A stretch of 46,527 bases of DNA from Saccharopolyspora elongata (GTDB lineage Bacteria; Actinomycetota; Actinomycetes; Mycobacteriales; Pseudonocardiaceae): NCBI RefSeq assembly GCF_004348985.1, contig NZ_SMKW01000075.1, positions 1 to 46,527 of the forward strand. Direction: 5' to 3'. A program made the position numbers and the translations under genes. The notes beneath the pieces were generated by a model, which saw nothing but the letters and a program-made list of their open reading frames with translations, had not been told where the DNA came from and ran no database searches. This document shows, piece by piece, positions 8,100 to 16,260 of this stretch; the stretch's first letter is position 1, and every line of letters begins with the position of its first letter.

Positions 8100-8567
8100 T
8101 CAAACCGATTGCAGGTACTTCCCGGATGGGTTCTGGGGGATCTGCTGGTCGCCACCTCGCAGCAGGCCCAGCAGAGGATTCACGATGCCGGGGATAAGGC
8201 CGGTCAGCGACGAATGCTTTTCCGCGTCGAGCCGGTGCCGCCTTGCTCGGCGGCGATTGATCACGCTGACCTCGCCGAGGAACGGCCGCGGGTCTGGCGA
8301 ACGGTGTTGAGGCAGTTGGCGTGCGGCACCCCGCCCGCGCCGGCTGAGGCGGGCCAGCCGAACCCCGCTGTTGGTGGCGCGGATCCGAGGAAGATCCCGC
8401 AGGCTGGTGAGAAGGTAGGCGGGGAGGTCAACGCCGGCGTCCGCACCGTGCGCGCGGTACCAAGCAACAGGATCGGTCGTGATCGTCACCGAAAGTGTGA
8501 TCGTGAGTCTTTCACGCACTGCGTGGCCTTTCGACGCGGAAGACGTGAATGAGGCCCCAACCCACAT
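8100..8567 (-). CDS. Hypothetical protein, second half possibly out of frame
   Basis: 155 aa. ATG 8567 has a good GAGGAG ribosome site; a GTG at 8519 (VRERLTITLSVTITTDP) is an alternative. The first 70 residues look like a genuine protein (TITTDPVAWYRAHG...LPAYLLTSLRDLPR), of a type seen as small orphan proteins in actinomycetes. The second half is Arg-rich and shadow-like, so a frameshift or a fusion with non-coding sequence is possible. The rest of 7830-8829 shows no other gene. Confidence 0.35.
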   Translation of the reverse strand: MWVGASFTSSASKGHAVRERLTITLSVTITTDPVAWYRAHGADAGVDLPAYLLTSLRDLPRIRATNSGVRLARLSRRGRGAARQLPQHRSPDPRPFLGEVSVINRRRARRHRLDAEKHSSLTGLIPGIVNPLLGLLRGGDQQIPQNPSGKYLQSV

Positions 8568-8829
8568 ATCGGTCTCCTCGATTCGGTGGTCGGAGGTGCT
8601 TTGAGGCCAGGACGACGGGCAGACACTATTCCCGGATGGAGCTCGATGCATGCCGAACGGAACGCCCATTCCCCAGGACCACCCAGGATCTGCTCGTCCG
8701 GCTGCCTTGCTCCGTCGAATTCTTCCCCCAATTCAGCGACGTTCATCGTTTATCCCGCCACAACGGTGTGCGGGCTTCGCGTTCACCGACGCGCGGCCTC
8801 CAAGGACGTGGCCAGCTCAGCGCCTGGCG

Positions 8830-9825
8830 ATGTTGGCAGACTTGGCCGACCCTGATGAAACGTCTCATCACCTCAGCGGACCGAATCTTCGGCCTCCCAT
8901 GAACGATCCGCGCTTGGACCTGACCGACCTGTTCGCGTTCAGCGCGCCCGGCGACCGAACGGTCCTGATCATGGACATCCATCCGTTCGCGGGCGAGAAC
9001 GACGCCTTGCACCCGGATGCGGTGTACCGGATCAACGTCGACACCGACGGCGACCACCGCGCCGACGTGGCATTCAGCTTCGTGTTCTCCGCACCCGGAA
9101 ACGGACAACAGACCGTGACCGTCTACCGCGCCACCGGCGCGCAGGCCAGAGAGCACGACGCCGTCGGTGATCCCGTCATCACCAACGCTCCGGTCGACCT
9201 CGGCCCGGACCCGCGAACCGTCGAAACGGGACCGTACCGGTTCTTCGCCGGGCTGCGCAGCGACCCGTTCTTCGCCGACCTGGAAGGCATCGGCAACGAC
9301 TTCCAGTGGACCGGTCACGACGCCATGGCCGACAAGAACATTTTCGGTCTCGTCCTGGAAATGCCCGATGCCGAGCTGAGCTCGGATCCCGAGATCGGGC
9401 TGTGGATGCGGGCGAGCCTGCGCCGCAACGGACAGCTCAAGTCCGTCGACCGCGGTGCACACCCTTCCCTGACCGCCTACTTCAACGAAGAAGACGTCAA
9501 GGACGCCTACAACGAAGGCGAACCCGCCACCGACTGGGACACCTACCTGCAACCCTGGACCGCAGTGCTCCAGTACACCGGCGGCTACGACCCGCAAACC
9601 GCCGAGCAGACACTGCGAACGGTGCTGCCCGACGTCCTGCGTTTCGACCGCAGCAAGCCGGCCGCCTACCCCAACGGACGCAAGCTCACCGACGACGTCA
9701 CCTCCATGCGGCTGGCGATGGTGTCCGGCGGGAAGATCACTACCGACCACATTGGACCGCACGACGACCTGCTCAGCGAATTCCCCTACCTCGGAGCACC
9801 ACACGGCGCCCCGGTCGCCGGGTGA
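8830..9825 (+). CDS. DUF4331 family protein
   Basis: About 331 aa. The conserved start of the family, SHHLSGPN-x(5)-DPRLDLTDLFAF, begins near residue 13 when ATG 8830 is used. The in-frame codon exactly before SHH is ACG, so the true start is uncertain (8830, or TTG 8833 or 8842). The family pattern continues with LIMDIHPF, YRINVDTDGD, a middle FFAGLRSDPFF and DKNIFGLVLEMP, and the C-terminal YPNGRKLTDDV. DUF4331 proteins are of unknown function; many are exported, but no signal peptide is visible here. Confidence 0.8.
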   Translation: MLADLADPDETSHHLSGPNLRPPMNDPRLDLTDLFAFSAPGDRTVLIMDIHPFAGENDALHPDAVYRINVDTDGDHRADVAFSFVFSAPGNGQQTVTVYRATGAQAREHDAVGDPVITNAPVDLGPDPRTVETGPYRFFAGLRSDPFFADLEGIGNDFQWTGHDAMADKNIFGLVLEMPDAELSSDPEIGLWMRASLRRNGQLKSVDRGAHPSLTAYFNEEDVKDAYNEGEPATDWDTYLQPWTAVLQYTGGYDPQTAEQTLRTVLPDVLRFDRSKPAAYPNGRKLTDDVTSMRLAMVSGGKITTDHIGPHDDLLSEFPYLGAPHGAPVAG

Positions 9826-9852
9826 CCGGCCAAGCCCCAGATGGATCCTCGG

Positions 9853-11130
9853 TCACCGCGCCGGCGCCGACGGGGTGAGTTCGGCGCTGCGGGCCAGCGC
9901 GGCCGCCTCGCCCCGCGAGCCGACGTCGAGTTTGCGCAGCACACCGGTGACGTGGAATTTGACGGTGCTTTCCGTGACGCCGAGCTCGTCGGCGATGGCT
10001 TTGTTGCGCTTGCCCTGGGCGAGCAGGCGCAGGACTTCGTGCTCCCTGGCGTTGAGGCTGGTCAGTCGCGGCTCGCCGGAGTGCGTGGTGGGCGAGTCGA
10101 GCGGGAGAGCGATGTTGACCCGGCTGCCCCAGCCCGGGACGGCGTCCAAGTCGACAGCGGCGCCCAGCGTCCGTGCCCGGCCTTCCAGCTCTCGCGACAA
10201 CGTGCTCACGTCCAGCTCTCCGGCTTCCTGATCACGCACGTCGATCAGCAGCGAGCCACCGTCGCAACTCCACGCGACACGCAGCCTGGCCAACCTGGAC
10301 TGCGCGGCGAAGGCCAACACGATCGTCCTCGTCATCGCGCGCGCCGCATAGGCGACTTCCCCCGGCAACGGTCGCGCGGTCTTGCCGGGCGCGATGAACT
10401 CCAGGCACACCTCGTGGTGCTTCATCAGCTGCCGGATGTTCTTGCGCAGCTTGGTGAACGCGGCCGATGCGGGTTCTTCCGACAACGACAGATCCGATTC
10501 TTGCGCGGACCGCAAGACGACCAGCGCTGCCGAGGCCGCCTCGGTCGCGGTGAGCCGGGCACGCCGGTCATCGAGTCCGGAGGAGCGCAGTGCGTTCAGA
10601 ATGGACAACAAGGCGCTTTCGTGCGCGGCGACCATCTCCGTGATCGTGCGCGCCCGCTCGGTCGAGGCGGCCCGTGATTCGGCGAGGTAGTCCGGGCTGG
10701 CCTGAGCTACCTGCTGCCTGATCGAGGTCGCGACGATGCCGAAGAACCCCGCCAGCTCCTCTGCTTCCGGCAATCGCTTCCGTGGCGTGCGGGGCACCAG
10801 CACGAGCAGCGTGCCAACCGGATCCAGCACCACCCACACCGCGCGTGTCACGCCGCCGATCACGGCGCTCGCCGCGACAGGGGCGCCGGGGTCGACACGG
10901 GCTTTGAGCTGGTCGAGTTCGTCGATGGTGACGCGGTTGATCATCTCGGCGTCCCCCGCGACCTTGCGTGGACGGCCCGTGCATTCCCGGGTGAAGATGA
11001 CGAGGGCGCTGTGCGGCCACCGGGCGGACAGGAAACGGGAGAACCGGCCGGCGATCCCATGCAGCGGGCCGTCGACGACCTCTCGCAAACCGCGCAGACG
11101 GTCCGGGCGCGGGGGCTTCGGGTCGACCAT
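9853..11130 (-). CDS. LuxR/NarL-type regulator with degenerate kinase-like ATPase domain
   Basis: 425 aa, ATG at 11130. The N-terminal part (about 20-140) could be a GAF-like sensor (DPGAPVAASAVIGGVTRAVWVVLDPVGTLLVL). The centre (about 150-345) resembles a histidine-kinase dimerisation helix plus HATPase remnant, ending GWGSRVNIALPL. Residues about 355-415 are a LuxR helix-turn-helix (LNAREHEVLRLLAQGKRNKAIA...STVKFHVTGVLRKL). It diverges from mscR, with a palindrome at 11231-11250 between them, so control of formaldehyde detoxification is likely. The ligand is unknown. Confidence 0.8.
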   Translation of the reverse strand: MVDPKPPRPDRLRGLREVVDGPLHGIAGRFSRFLSARWPHSALVIFTRECTGRPRKVAGDAEMINRVTIDELDQLKARVDPGAPVAASAVIGGVTRAVWVVLDPVGTLLVLVPRTPRKRLPEAEELAGFFGIVATSIRQQVAQASPDYLAESRAASTERARTITEMVAAHESALLSILNALRSSGLDDRRARLTATEAASAALVVLRSAQESDLSLSEEPASAAFTKLRKNIRQLMKHHEVCLEFIAPGKTARPLPGEVAYAARAMTRTIVLAFAAQSRLARLRVAWSCDGGSLLIDVRDQEAGELDVSTLSRELEGRARTLGAAVDLDAVPGWGSRVNIALPLDSPTTHSGEPRLTSLNAREHEVLRLLAQGKRNKAIADELGVTESTVKFHVTGVLRKLDVGSRGEAAALARSAELTPSAPAR

Positions 11131-11230
11131 CCAGCGAGTCTAGGCTGCAGGTCCGCTAGCCGGAAGTCGAGGTTTTGTCCGCCTTTCGACCAGGTCGTCC
11201 AGCGGCATGGCGCGGTTAGGGTCGCGAACG

Positions 11231-11250
11231 GCATGCGCCGAAGCGCATGC
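11231..11250 (+). promoter_or_regulatory. Palindrome/hairpin in the mscR leader
   Basis: GCATGCGC (11231-11238), CGAA, GCGCATGC (11243-11250), followed at once by TTTT and 33 bases before the mscR ATG. In form it is an intrinsic terminator with a CGAA tetraloop, yet no plus-strand gene ends here. It is therefore either a leader attenuator or a protein operator. Confidence 0.45.
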
Positions 11251-11282
11251 TTTTCCGCCGACGGACAAGGAAGCAAACCCAT

Positions 11283-12368
11283 ATGCCACAGCAGGTGCGC
11301 GGGGTGATCGCCCGTTCGAAGCAGGCCCCGGTCGAGCTGACCGACATCGTGATCCCCGACCCCGGTCCCGGCGAGGTCGTGGTCGACATCGCGGCGTGCG
11401 GCGTGTGCCACACGGACCTGACCTACCGCGAGGGCGGGATCAACGACGAGTTCCCGTTCCTGCTCGGGCACGAGGCCGCGGGCACCGTCGAGATGGTCGG
11501 TGAAGGTGTCGAATCCGTGCAGCCGGGTGACTTCGTGATCCTGAACTGGCGGGCGGTCTGCGGCCAGTGCCGTGCCTGCAAACGCGGGCGACCGCAGTAC
11601 TGCTTCGACACCTACAACGCCGAACAGCCGATGACGCTGACCGACGGCACCGAGCTTACCCCGGCGCTCGGGATCGGCGCGTTCGCCGACAAGACGCTCG
11701 TGCACGCCGGGCAATGCACCAAGGTCGATCCCGCCGCCGATCCTGCCGTCGCGGGGCTGCTCGGCTGCGGGGTCATGGCCGGACTGGGCGCGGCGGTCAA
11801 CACCGGCATGGTCGGCCGTGGCGATTCGGTCGCGGTCATCGGCTGCGGCGGTGTCGGCGACGCCGCCATCGCCGGTGCCCGCTTGGCCGGCGCGGGCACG
11901 ATCATCGCGGTCGACCGGGACGAGAGGAAACTCGACTGGGCCCGCGAACTGGGCGCCACCCACGTGATCAACGCCTCCGACATCGACGCGGTCGAAGCGA
12001 TCGCGGAACTGACCGGCGGGTTCGGTGCCGACGTCGTGATCGACGCGGTGGGCCGTCCCGAGACCTGGAAGCAGGCCTTCTACGCACGTGATCTCGCCGG
12101 CACCGTCGTGCTCGTCGGCGTGCCCACGCCGGACATGCGGCTGGAGATGCCGTTGCTGGACTTCTTCGCCCGCGGCGGCGCCCTGAAGTCGTCGTGGTAT
12201 GGCGACTGCCTGCCCGAGCGCGACTTCCCGATGCTGATCGACCTGTACCTGCAGGGCAGGCTGCCGCTGGAGAAGTTCGTGACCGAACGCATCAGGCTCG
12301 ACGAGGTCGAGAAAGCCTTCCACACCATGCACTCCGGCGAAGTCCTGCGCTCGGTGGTGATCCTTTGA
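11283..12368 (+). CDS. mscR: S-(hydroxymethyl)mycothiol dehydrogenase (formaldehyde detoxification)
   Basis: 361 aa. ATG 11283 is preceded by AAGGAAG. It is a zinc medium-chain dehydrogenase: catalytic zinc ligand C42 in CGVCHTD and His in GHEAAG, four-Cys structural zinc lobe CGQCRACKRGRPQYC, and NAD-binding GCGGVGDAAIAGARLAGAG. The pattern matches the MscR/AdhE2 group that oxidises S-hydroxymethyl-mycothiol (formed from formaldehyde) and reduces S-nitrosomycothiol. The next gene overlaps its stop and encodes the MBL-fold partner normally found beside mscR in actinobacteria (as Rv2259-Rv2260), which supports the call. Confidence 0.9.
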   Translation: MPQQVRGVIARSKQAPVELTDIVIPDPGPGEVVVDIAACGVCHTDLTYREGGINDEFPFLLGHEAAGTVEMVGEGVESVQPGDFVILNWRAVCGQCRACKRGRPQYCFDTYNAEQPMTLTDGTELTPALGIGAFADKTLVHAGQCTKVDPAADPAVAGLLGCGVMAGLGAAVNTGMVGRGDSVAVIGCGGVGDAAIAGARLAGAGTIIAVDRDERKLDWARELGATHVINASDIDAVEAIAELTGGFGADVVIDAVGRPETWKQAFYARDLAGTVVLVGVPTPDMRLEMPLLDFFARGGALKSSWYGDCLPERDFPMLIDLYLQGRLPLEKFVTERIRLDEVEKAFHTMHSGEVLRSVVIL

Positions 12369-12991
12369 ACCTGCGGATCGACCACGTCGTCACCACCGGC
12401 GTCTTCGAACTCGACGGCGGGACCTGGGAAGTGGACAACAACATCTGGCTCGTCGGCGACGACACCGACGTCGTCGTCATCGACGCGGCCCACGACGGCA
12501 AGCCGATCATCGAGGCTGTGGGCGATCGCAATGTCGTCGCCGTCGTCTGCACGCACGGGCACAACGACCACGTCACCGCCGCCCCGCAGTTGGGCAAGCA
12601 GCTCCACGCTCCGGTCCTGCTACACCCCGGGGACCGCGAACTGTGGGAGATGACCCACCCGGGCCAGTCGTTCCGGCAAGCGAGCGACGAGGAGCGGATC
12701 GCCGTCGCGGGAACGGAACTCGAGGTGCTCCACACGCCGGGGCATTCGCCCGGTTCGATCTGCCTGCACCTGCCCGAAGCCAAGGCCCTGTTCTCCGGGG
12801 ACACCCTCTTCTCCGGCGGTCCGGGCGCCACCGGCCGCTCGTTCTCCGACTTCCCGACCATCATCGGCTCGATCCGGGAACGTGTGTTCGCCCTGCCCGA
12901 GGACACCCGCGTGCACACGGGCCACGGCGACGGCACCACCATCGGCACCGAAGCACCGCACCTGGCCGAATGGATCGCCCGCGGCTACTGA
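12365..12991 (+). CDS. MBL-fold hydrolase, mscR partner
   Basis: 208 aa. A TTG start at 12365 overlaps the mscR stop (TTGA), so the two are coupled. Metal-binding motif THGHNDH near residues 63-69, then HTPGHSPGSICLH, SGDTLFSGG and the terminal GHGDGTTIG, all as in glyoxalase-II-like proteins. Known neighbours of this type are proposed to hydrolyse the S-formyl-mycothiol or a related thioester made by MscR; that role here is inferred from position. Confidence 0.85.
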   Translation: MNLRIDHVVTTGVFELDGGTWEVDNNIWLVGDDTDVVVIDAAHDGKPIIEAVGDRNVVAVVCTHGHNDHVTAAPQLGKQLHAPVLLHPGDRELWEMTHPGQSFRQASDEERIAVAGTELEVLHTPGHSPGSICLHLPEAKALFSGDTLFSGGPGATGRSFSDFPTIIGSIRERVFALPEDTRVHTGHGDGTTIGTEAPHLAEWIARGY

Positions 12992-12992
12992 C

Positions 12993-13010
12993 GGACCGGC
13001 CCGCCGGTCC
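12993..13010. terminator. Bidirectional terminator
   Basis: GGACCGG (12993-12999), loop CCCG, CCGGTCC (13004-13010) between the convergent MBL and GntR genes, only 22 bases apart. Confidence 0.6.
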
Positions 13011-13013
13011 GGT

Positions 13014-13733
13014 TCAATCGCCGAAACCCCGGCCACGCAGGTAGTCCACCAGCATCGCCTGCGACCCGCGGATGTGGTCGCGCATCGCCGTGCGCGCCCG
13101 CGCGGCCCGTCCGCGGGTGATGTGCTCCAGGACGACCGCGTGCTCCTCGACGTAGAGCGCCCGCAGGGTCTCCGGCGACCGGACGGCAAGCCGCACGGTG
13201 TCCTTCGGGAAGTAGCGGTGCAGGTCCTGGATCATCCCGCCGAGCCGCTGGTTCCCCCCGGCGTCGTGGACGATGCCGTGGAAGGTGTCGTTGAACCGGC
13301 GCAGTCGCTCGCCTGCCTCGGTCTCCTCGGGGTCGTCGAGTTTCGCGACGGCGAGCGGCACGACCTCGGCCAGCGCCTCGTGCGCCTTTTCCAGCTTCGC
13401 GAGCATCTCGGGGTCGTGCGAACGGGCTGCCAGTTCGGCGGCGAACCCTTCGAGCTCCGCCCGCACCTGGTAGACGTCGTTGAGCTCGCGCAGGGTCGGC
13501 ACCTTGACCATGGCGCCCCGGTTCGGCACCAGTTCGACCAGGTTCATCGCCTGCAGCTTGCGCAGCGCCTCACGCGCCGGCGTGCGGCTGACCCCGAAAC
13601 GCCCGCAGATCTCGTCCTGCTGCAGGTGTTCCCCGCGGGGGTACCGCCCGTCGAGGATCTCGCGTTCCAGGATGTGCGCGATCTGGTCGGCGTAGCTGCT
13701 CGGCGCCCGCAACGTGTCCGCGGCCTCGCTCAT
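13014..13733 (-). CDS. GntR-family regulator, FadR/FCD type
   Basis: 239 aa. Winged helix at residues 10-75 (SYADQIAHILEREILDG...CGRFGVSRTPAREALRKLQAMNLVELVPNRG), followed by an all-helical FCD ligand domain (residues about 85-225) with metal-site-like FNDTFHGIVHDAG and EEHAVVLEHITRG. The intergenic region toward the divergent di-iron gene contains a perfect palindrome, TGTATCCATGGATACA, which fits a GntR dimer. It most likely represses the oxygenase operon until its substrate or a metabolite binds. Confidence 0.9.
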   Translation of the reverse strand: MSEAADTLRAPSSYADQIAHILEREILDGRYPRGEHLQQDEICGRFGVSRTPAREALRKLQAMNLVELVPNRGAMVKVPTLRELNDVYQVRAELEGFAAELAARSHDPEMLAKLEKAHEALAEVVPLAVAKLDDPEETEAGERLRRFNDTFHGIVHDAGGNQRLGGMIQDLHRYFPKDTVRLAVRSPETLRALYVEEHAVVLEHITRGRAARARTAMRDHIRGSQAMLVDYLRGRGFGD

Positions 13734-13818
13734 TTCGTCCTCACAACGGAAATCTTAGGACAGCCGGCGCTGCTCCGGTTCAGCTACCTCGGTCTTGACA
13801 ACCACTGCGCGCTCAGAT

Positions 13819-13849
13819 TGTATCCATGGATACACGGACATTGGATACA
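13819..13849. promoter_or_regulatory. GntR operator
   Basis: TGTATCCATGGATACA (13819-13834) is a perfect 16-bp palindrome, followed by a further half site TGGATACA (13842-13849). It lies between the divergent GntR (start 13733) and di-iron protein (start 13867) genes, the last half site ending 17 bases before the latter. Confidence 0.75.
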
Positions 13850-13866
13850 CAAATACGGAGGGCGAC

Positions 13867-14559
13867 ATGGTCGACGTGCGCAACGTCAGGGGCGGCAGTG
13901 GCCTCGATCCCATCAGGGCCGAACTCGACGAGTTGCTCGACTCGGTCCAGGTGGCCACGGCCCAGGCGACCGAAGCCTTCTTCGCCAGCTACGACGAGGA
14001 CCCCGACCCGGCCCGGCTGGCCTTGTGGCTGATCCCCCGCTGCTGGCGCGAGATCGACTACGTCTACCTCCTCAACGAGGAGATCCGGCGTTACGGGATG
14101 CAGTTCGAGCGGCGGCACATCACGTTGCTGGCCAAGCAGTCCTTCCAGGAAGCCGAGCATTACGACATGGTCGGCAAGGCGATCGAGTCCCTCGGCGGCG
14201 AGGTGCCCACGACCGTTCCCGCCGAAGCCGAGCCGTGGAGCCGGTTCCTCTGGGAATGCCTCGACCGCCACCCGCTGTCCGCGGTCGCGGCGTGGAATCT
14301 GTCGGAGACGTCGGCGTCGGGAAGCTTCGAACCGACCTTCCGCGGCGCGGAACGGCACGGCCTCGACGAGGTCACCCGGATCTACAAGCAAATCGAGAAG
14401 GACGAGAAGTTCCACGTCGGCCTGGGCCTGCAGATGATGGCGACCTACGTGCACACCGACGAGGACCGCGATGAGATCCTGCGGGCCATGCGCGGCATGC
14501 GCGACATCGCCTGGCGCACGTTCAGCCCCGAGTCCGTGGCGGCCAGCCGCGACACCTGA
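13867..14559 (+). CDS. Ferritin-like di-iron oxygenase component
   Basis: 230 aa, ATG 13867 with GGAGGG. A four-helix ferritin-like set of ligands is visible: E62 (WREIDYV), E95-x-x-H98 (EAEH), E147 (SETSAS) and E180-x-x-H183 (EKFH). This is the di-iron arrangement of ferritin-like oxygenases. The next gene, 13 bases on, encodes a flavin/2Fe-2S reductase, so the pair looks like a two-component monooxygenase. With mscR and an MBL hydrolase nearby, an oxidative O- or N-demethylase releasing formaldehyde is an attractive inference; the substrate is not indicated by the sequence. Confidence 0.75.
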   Translation: MVDVRNVRGGSGLDPIRAELDELLDSVQVATAQATEAFFASYDEDPDPARLALWLIPRCWREIDYVYLLNEEIRRYGMQFERRHITLLAKQSFQEAEHYDMVGKAIESLGGEVPTTVPAEAEPWSRFLWECLDRHPLSAVAAWNLSETSASGSFEPTFRGAERHGLDEVTRIYKQIEKDEKFHVGLGLQMMATYVHTDEDRDEILRAMRGMRDIAWRTFSPESVAASRDT

Positions 14560-14572
14560 TCGGCCGCCGGAG

Positions 14573-15535
14573 ATGATCGCTCAGGAAATCGATGTCTGGC
14601 GCACTGTCGTGGTCGAGGCCACGGACAGCCGCGCCGATGACGTGGTGGCGCTGACCCTGCGCGACCCCGAGGGGCAGCACCTTCCGGCCTGGGAGCCGGG
14701 AGCGCACATCGACGTGGATCTCGGCCCGGGGCTGATCCGGCAGTATTCGCTGTGCGGCGATCCGCGTACCGCCGACCGGTGGCGGATCGCCGTCCTGCGG
14801 GAACCACGCGGGCGCGGTGGATCCGCCCGGATCCACGACCACGTCCGCGTGGGCGACCGGCTCCGCGTCCGCGGGCCGCGCAACCGGTTCCCGCTCGCCG
14901 ACGCCGAGAGGTACTTCCTCGTCGCCGGCGGAATCGGGATCACCCCGATCCTCGCCATGGCGACGAAGGTGGCCGCGCTCGGCCGGCCGTGGACCTTGCT
15001 CTACGGCGGGCGGACGCGATCCTCGATGGCGTTCCTCGACGAGCTGACCGCCCTTCCGGGAGGCGAGCTGATCATCGTGCCGCAGGACGAGTTCGGCCTT
15101 CCCGATCTCGACCGCTACCTGGCGGTGCCTGCGGACGGAACGGTGGTCTACTGCTGTGGCCCCGGGCCCATGCTGTCAGCTGTGGAACAGGCCTGCGGGG
15201 CGTGGCCGGCGGGGTCACTGCACCGGGAGCGCTTCTCGGCGGAGGTTCCTCAGCCCGACGCGGATTCCGGGTCGTTCGAGGTGGTGCTCAAGCGCAGTGG
15301 CCTACGGCTGGCGGTCCCCGAGCACGAGCCGTTGCTCGACGTTCTCGAGGCCTCGGGCATCGAAATCGACAACTCGTGCCGGGCGGGGATCTGCGGTACC
15401 TGCGTCGTCGGGGTGGTCTCGGGAGAACCGGACCACCGCGACGACGTGCTGACCGACGAGGAGCGGGAACGCGGCGAGATCATGCTGCCGTGCGTGTCCC
15501 GGTCACGGGGCCGCGTGCTGGTGCTCGACCTCTGA
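14573..15535 (+). CDS. Phthalate-dioxygenase-reductase-type oxidoreductase
   Basis: 320 aa from ATG 14573. Flavin-binding RQYSLCGDP near residue 60, NAD(P)-binding GGIGITPILAMA near 122-133, CCGPGPM near 200, and a C-terminal plant-type 2Fe-2S domain with the cluster cysteines CRAGICGTC and a fourth Cys in MLPCVSR. The order flavin-NAD-ferredoxin is that of VanB/phthalate dioxygenase reductases, which pass electrons from NAD(P)H to an oxygenase. Such reductases usually serve Rieske oxygenases, yet here the only oxygenase partner is the di-iron protein upstream, which is unusual. Confidence 0.88.
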   Translation: MIAQEIDVWRTVVVEATDSRADDVVALTLRDPEGQHLPAWEPGAHIDVDLGPGLIRQYSLCGDPRTADRWRIAVLREPRGRGGSARIHDHVRVGDRLRVRGPRNRFPLADAERYFLVAGGIGITPILAMATKVAALGRPWTLLYGGRTRSSMAFLDELTALPGGELIIVPQDEFGLPDLDRYLAVPADGTVVYCCGPGPMLSAVEQACGAWPAGSLHRERFSAEVPQPDADSGSFEVVLKRSGLRLAVPEHEPLLDVLEASGIEIDNSCRAGICGTCVVGVVSGEPDHRDDVLTDEERERGEIMLPCVSRSRGRVLVLDL

Positions 15536-15550
15536 CAGTCCCTTTCCCAT

Positions 15551-15591
15551 GCAGCGTTCAGCGCCACAGCAGGTACGGCGCTGAACGCTGC
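15551..15591 (+). terminator. Terminator of the oxygenase operon
   Basis: GCAGCGTTCAGCGCC (15551-15565) and GGCGCTGAACGCTGC (15577-15591) form a perfect 15-bp stem with an 11-nt loop, starting 16 bases after the reductase stop. Confidence 0.75.
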
Positions 15592-15960
15592 CTTCATCCG
15601 GTCACTTCTCCTTCCACGCACACCAGATTCGAACTCTTGCCCCTGGGTTCTGGGCGCCACCTCGCACCCGACCGCCCGGCAAGCGCAAATGCATCTTGGT
15701 ACCCGGATAGCTCGCCGCCCGCTTGGGCATATCGACAGCTGGACGCGCTGTCCTCGGGTACCGGAGCGTGCCCGACCTCAGGGCTGACGAAGTCGTGAAG
15801 GTGCCCGGCCAGAACCTCGACGGTCTCCCCGGCGGCATATCCACCGGGTCTCGCCGTGGGTCGGCGGGTAGTCCTCAGCAGATGGGACGCACGTCCCGTG
15901 GTGGTCTTCGGCGGAGACGCACGGACGGCACGGGGCCACAGGCGAGCGCGGGAGACAGTC
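15592..15960. other. Intergenic stretch without a clear gene
   Basis: About 370 bases. A minus-strand open frame (to 15594) has some protein-like stretches such as GETVEVLAGHLHDFV but no ribosome site or recognisable family; it may be a remnant. The promoter of the ABM-like gene should lie at the right end. Confidence 0.35.
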
Positions 15961-16260
15961 ATGGAAGCGCGGATGAGCACCTACCGGGGCCCAACGAAGC
16001 GGTTCGACGAGCTTCTCCACGGCCTTCACCGGATTGCGGCCGAGGTACAGCAGCTGAAGGGCTTTCAGGGGGCTTATGTGCTGGCGGGCCGCAGTTCCGG
16101 CAAGCTGGTGACACTCACTTTCTGGGATACCCCGGAGAACGCGCGGGCCAGCGGCGAAGACGGCGACAAGATCCGCACACAGATCGCGATGGAGAGCGGC
16201 CAAAGCATCGAGGACGTGGAAATCTACGAGGTCTGGCTACGCCTTGGCTCGGTCTTCTGA
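15961..16260 (+). CDS. ABM-like (dimeric alpha-beta barrel) small protein
   Basis: 99 aa, ATG 15961 with GGGAG. Pattern of the antibiotic-biosynthesis-monooxygenase/stress-response fold: STYRGPTKRFDELLHGL, a strand GFQGAYVLAGRSSGKLVTLTFWDT and the closing VEIYEVWLRLG. Members include cofactor-free monooxygenases, haem-degrading enzymes and proteins with no known activity; no haem-binding signature is evident. Its 3' end overlaps the convergent TetR gene by 37 bases. Confidence 0.65.
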   Translation: MEARMSTYRGPTKRFDELLHGLHRIAAEVQQLKGFQGAYVLAGRSSGKLVTLTFWDTPENARASGEDGDKIRTQIAMESGQSIEDVEIYEVWLRLGSVF

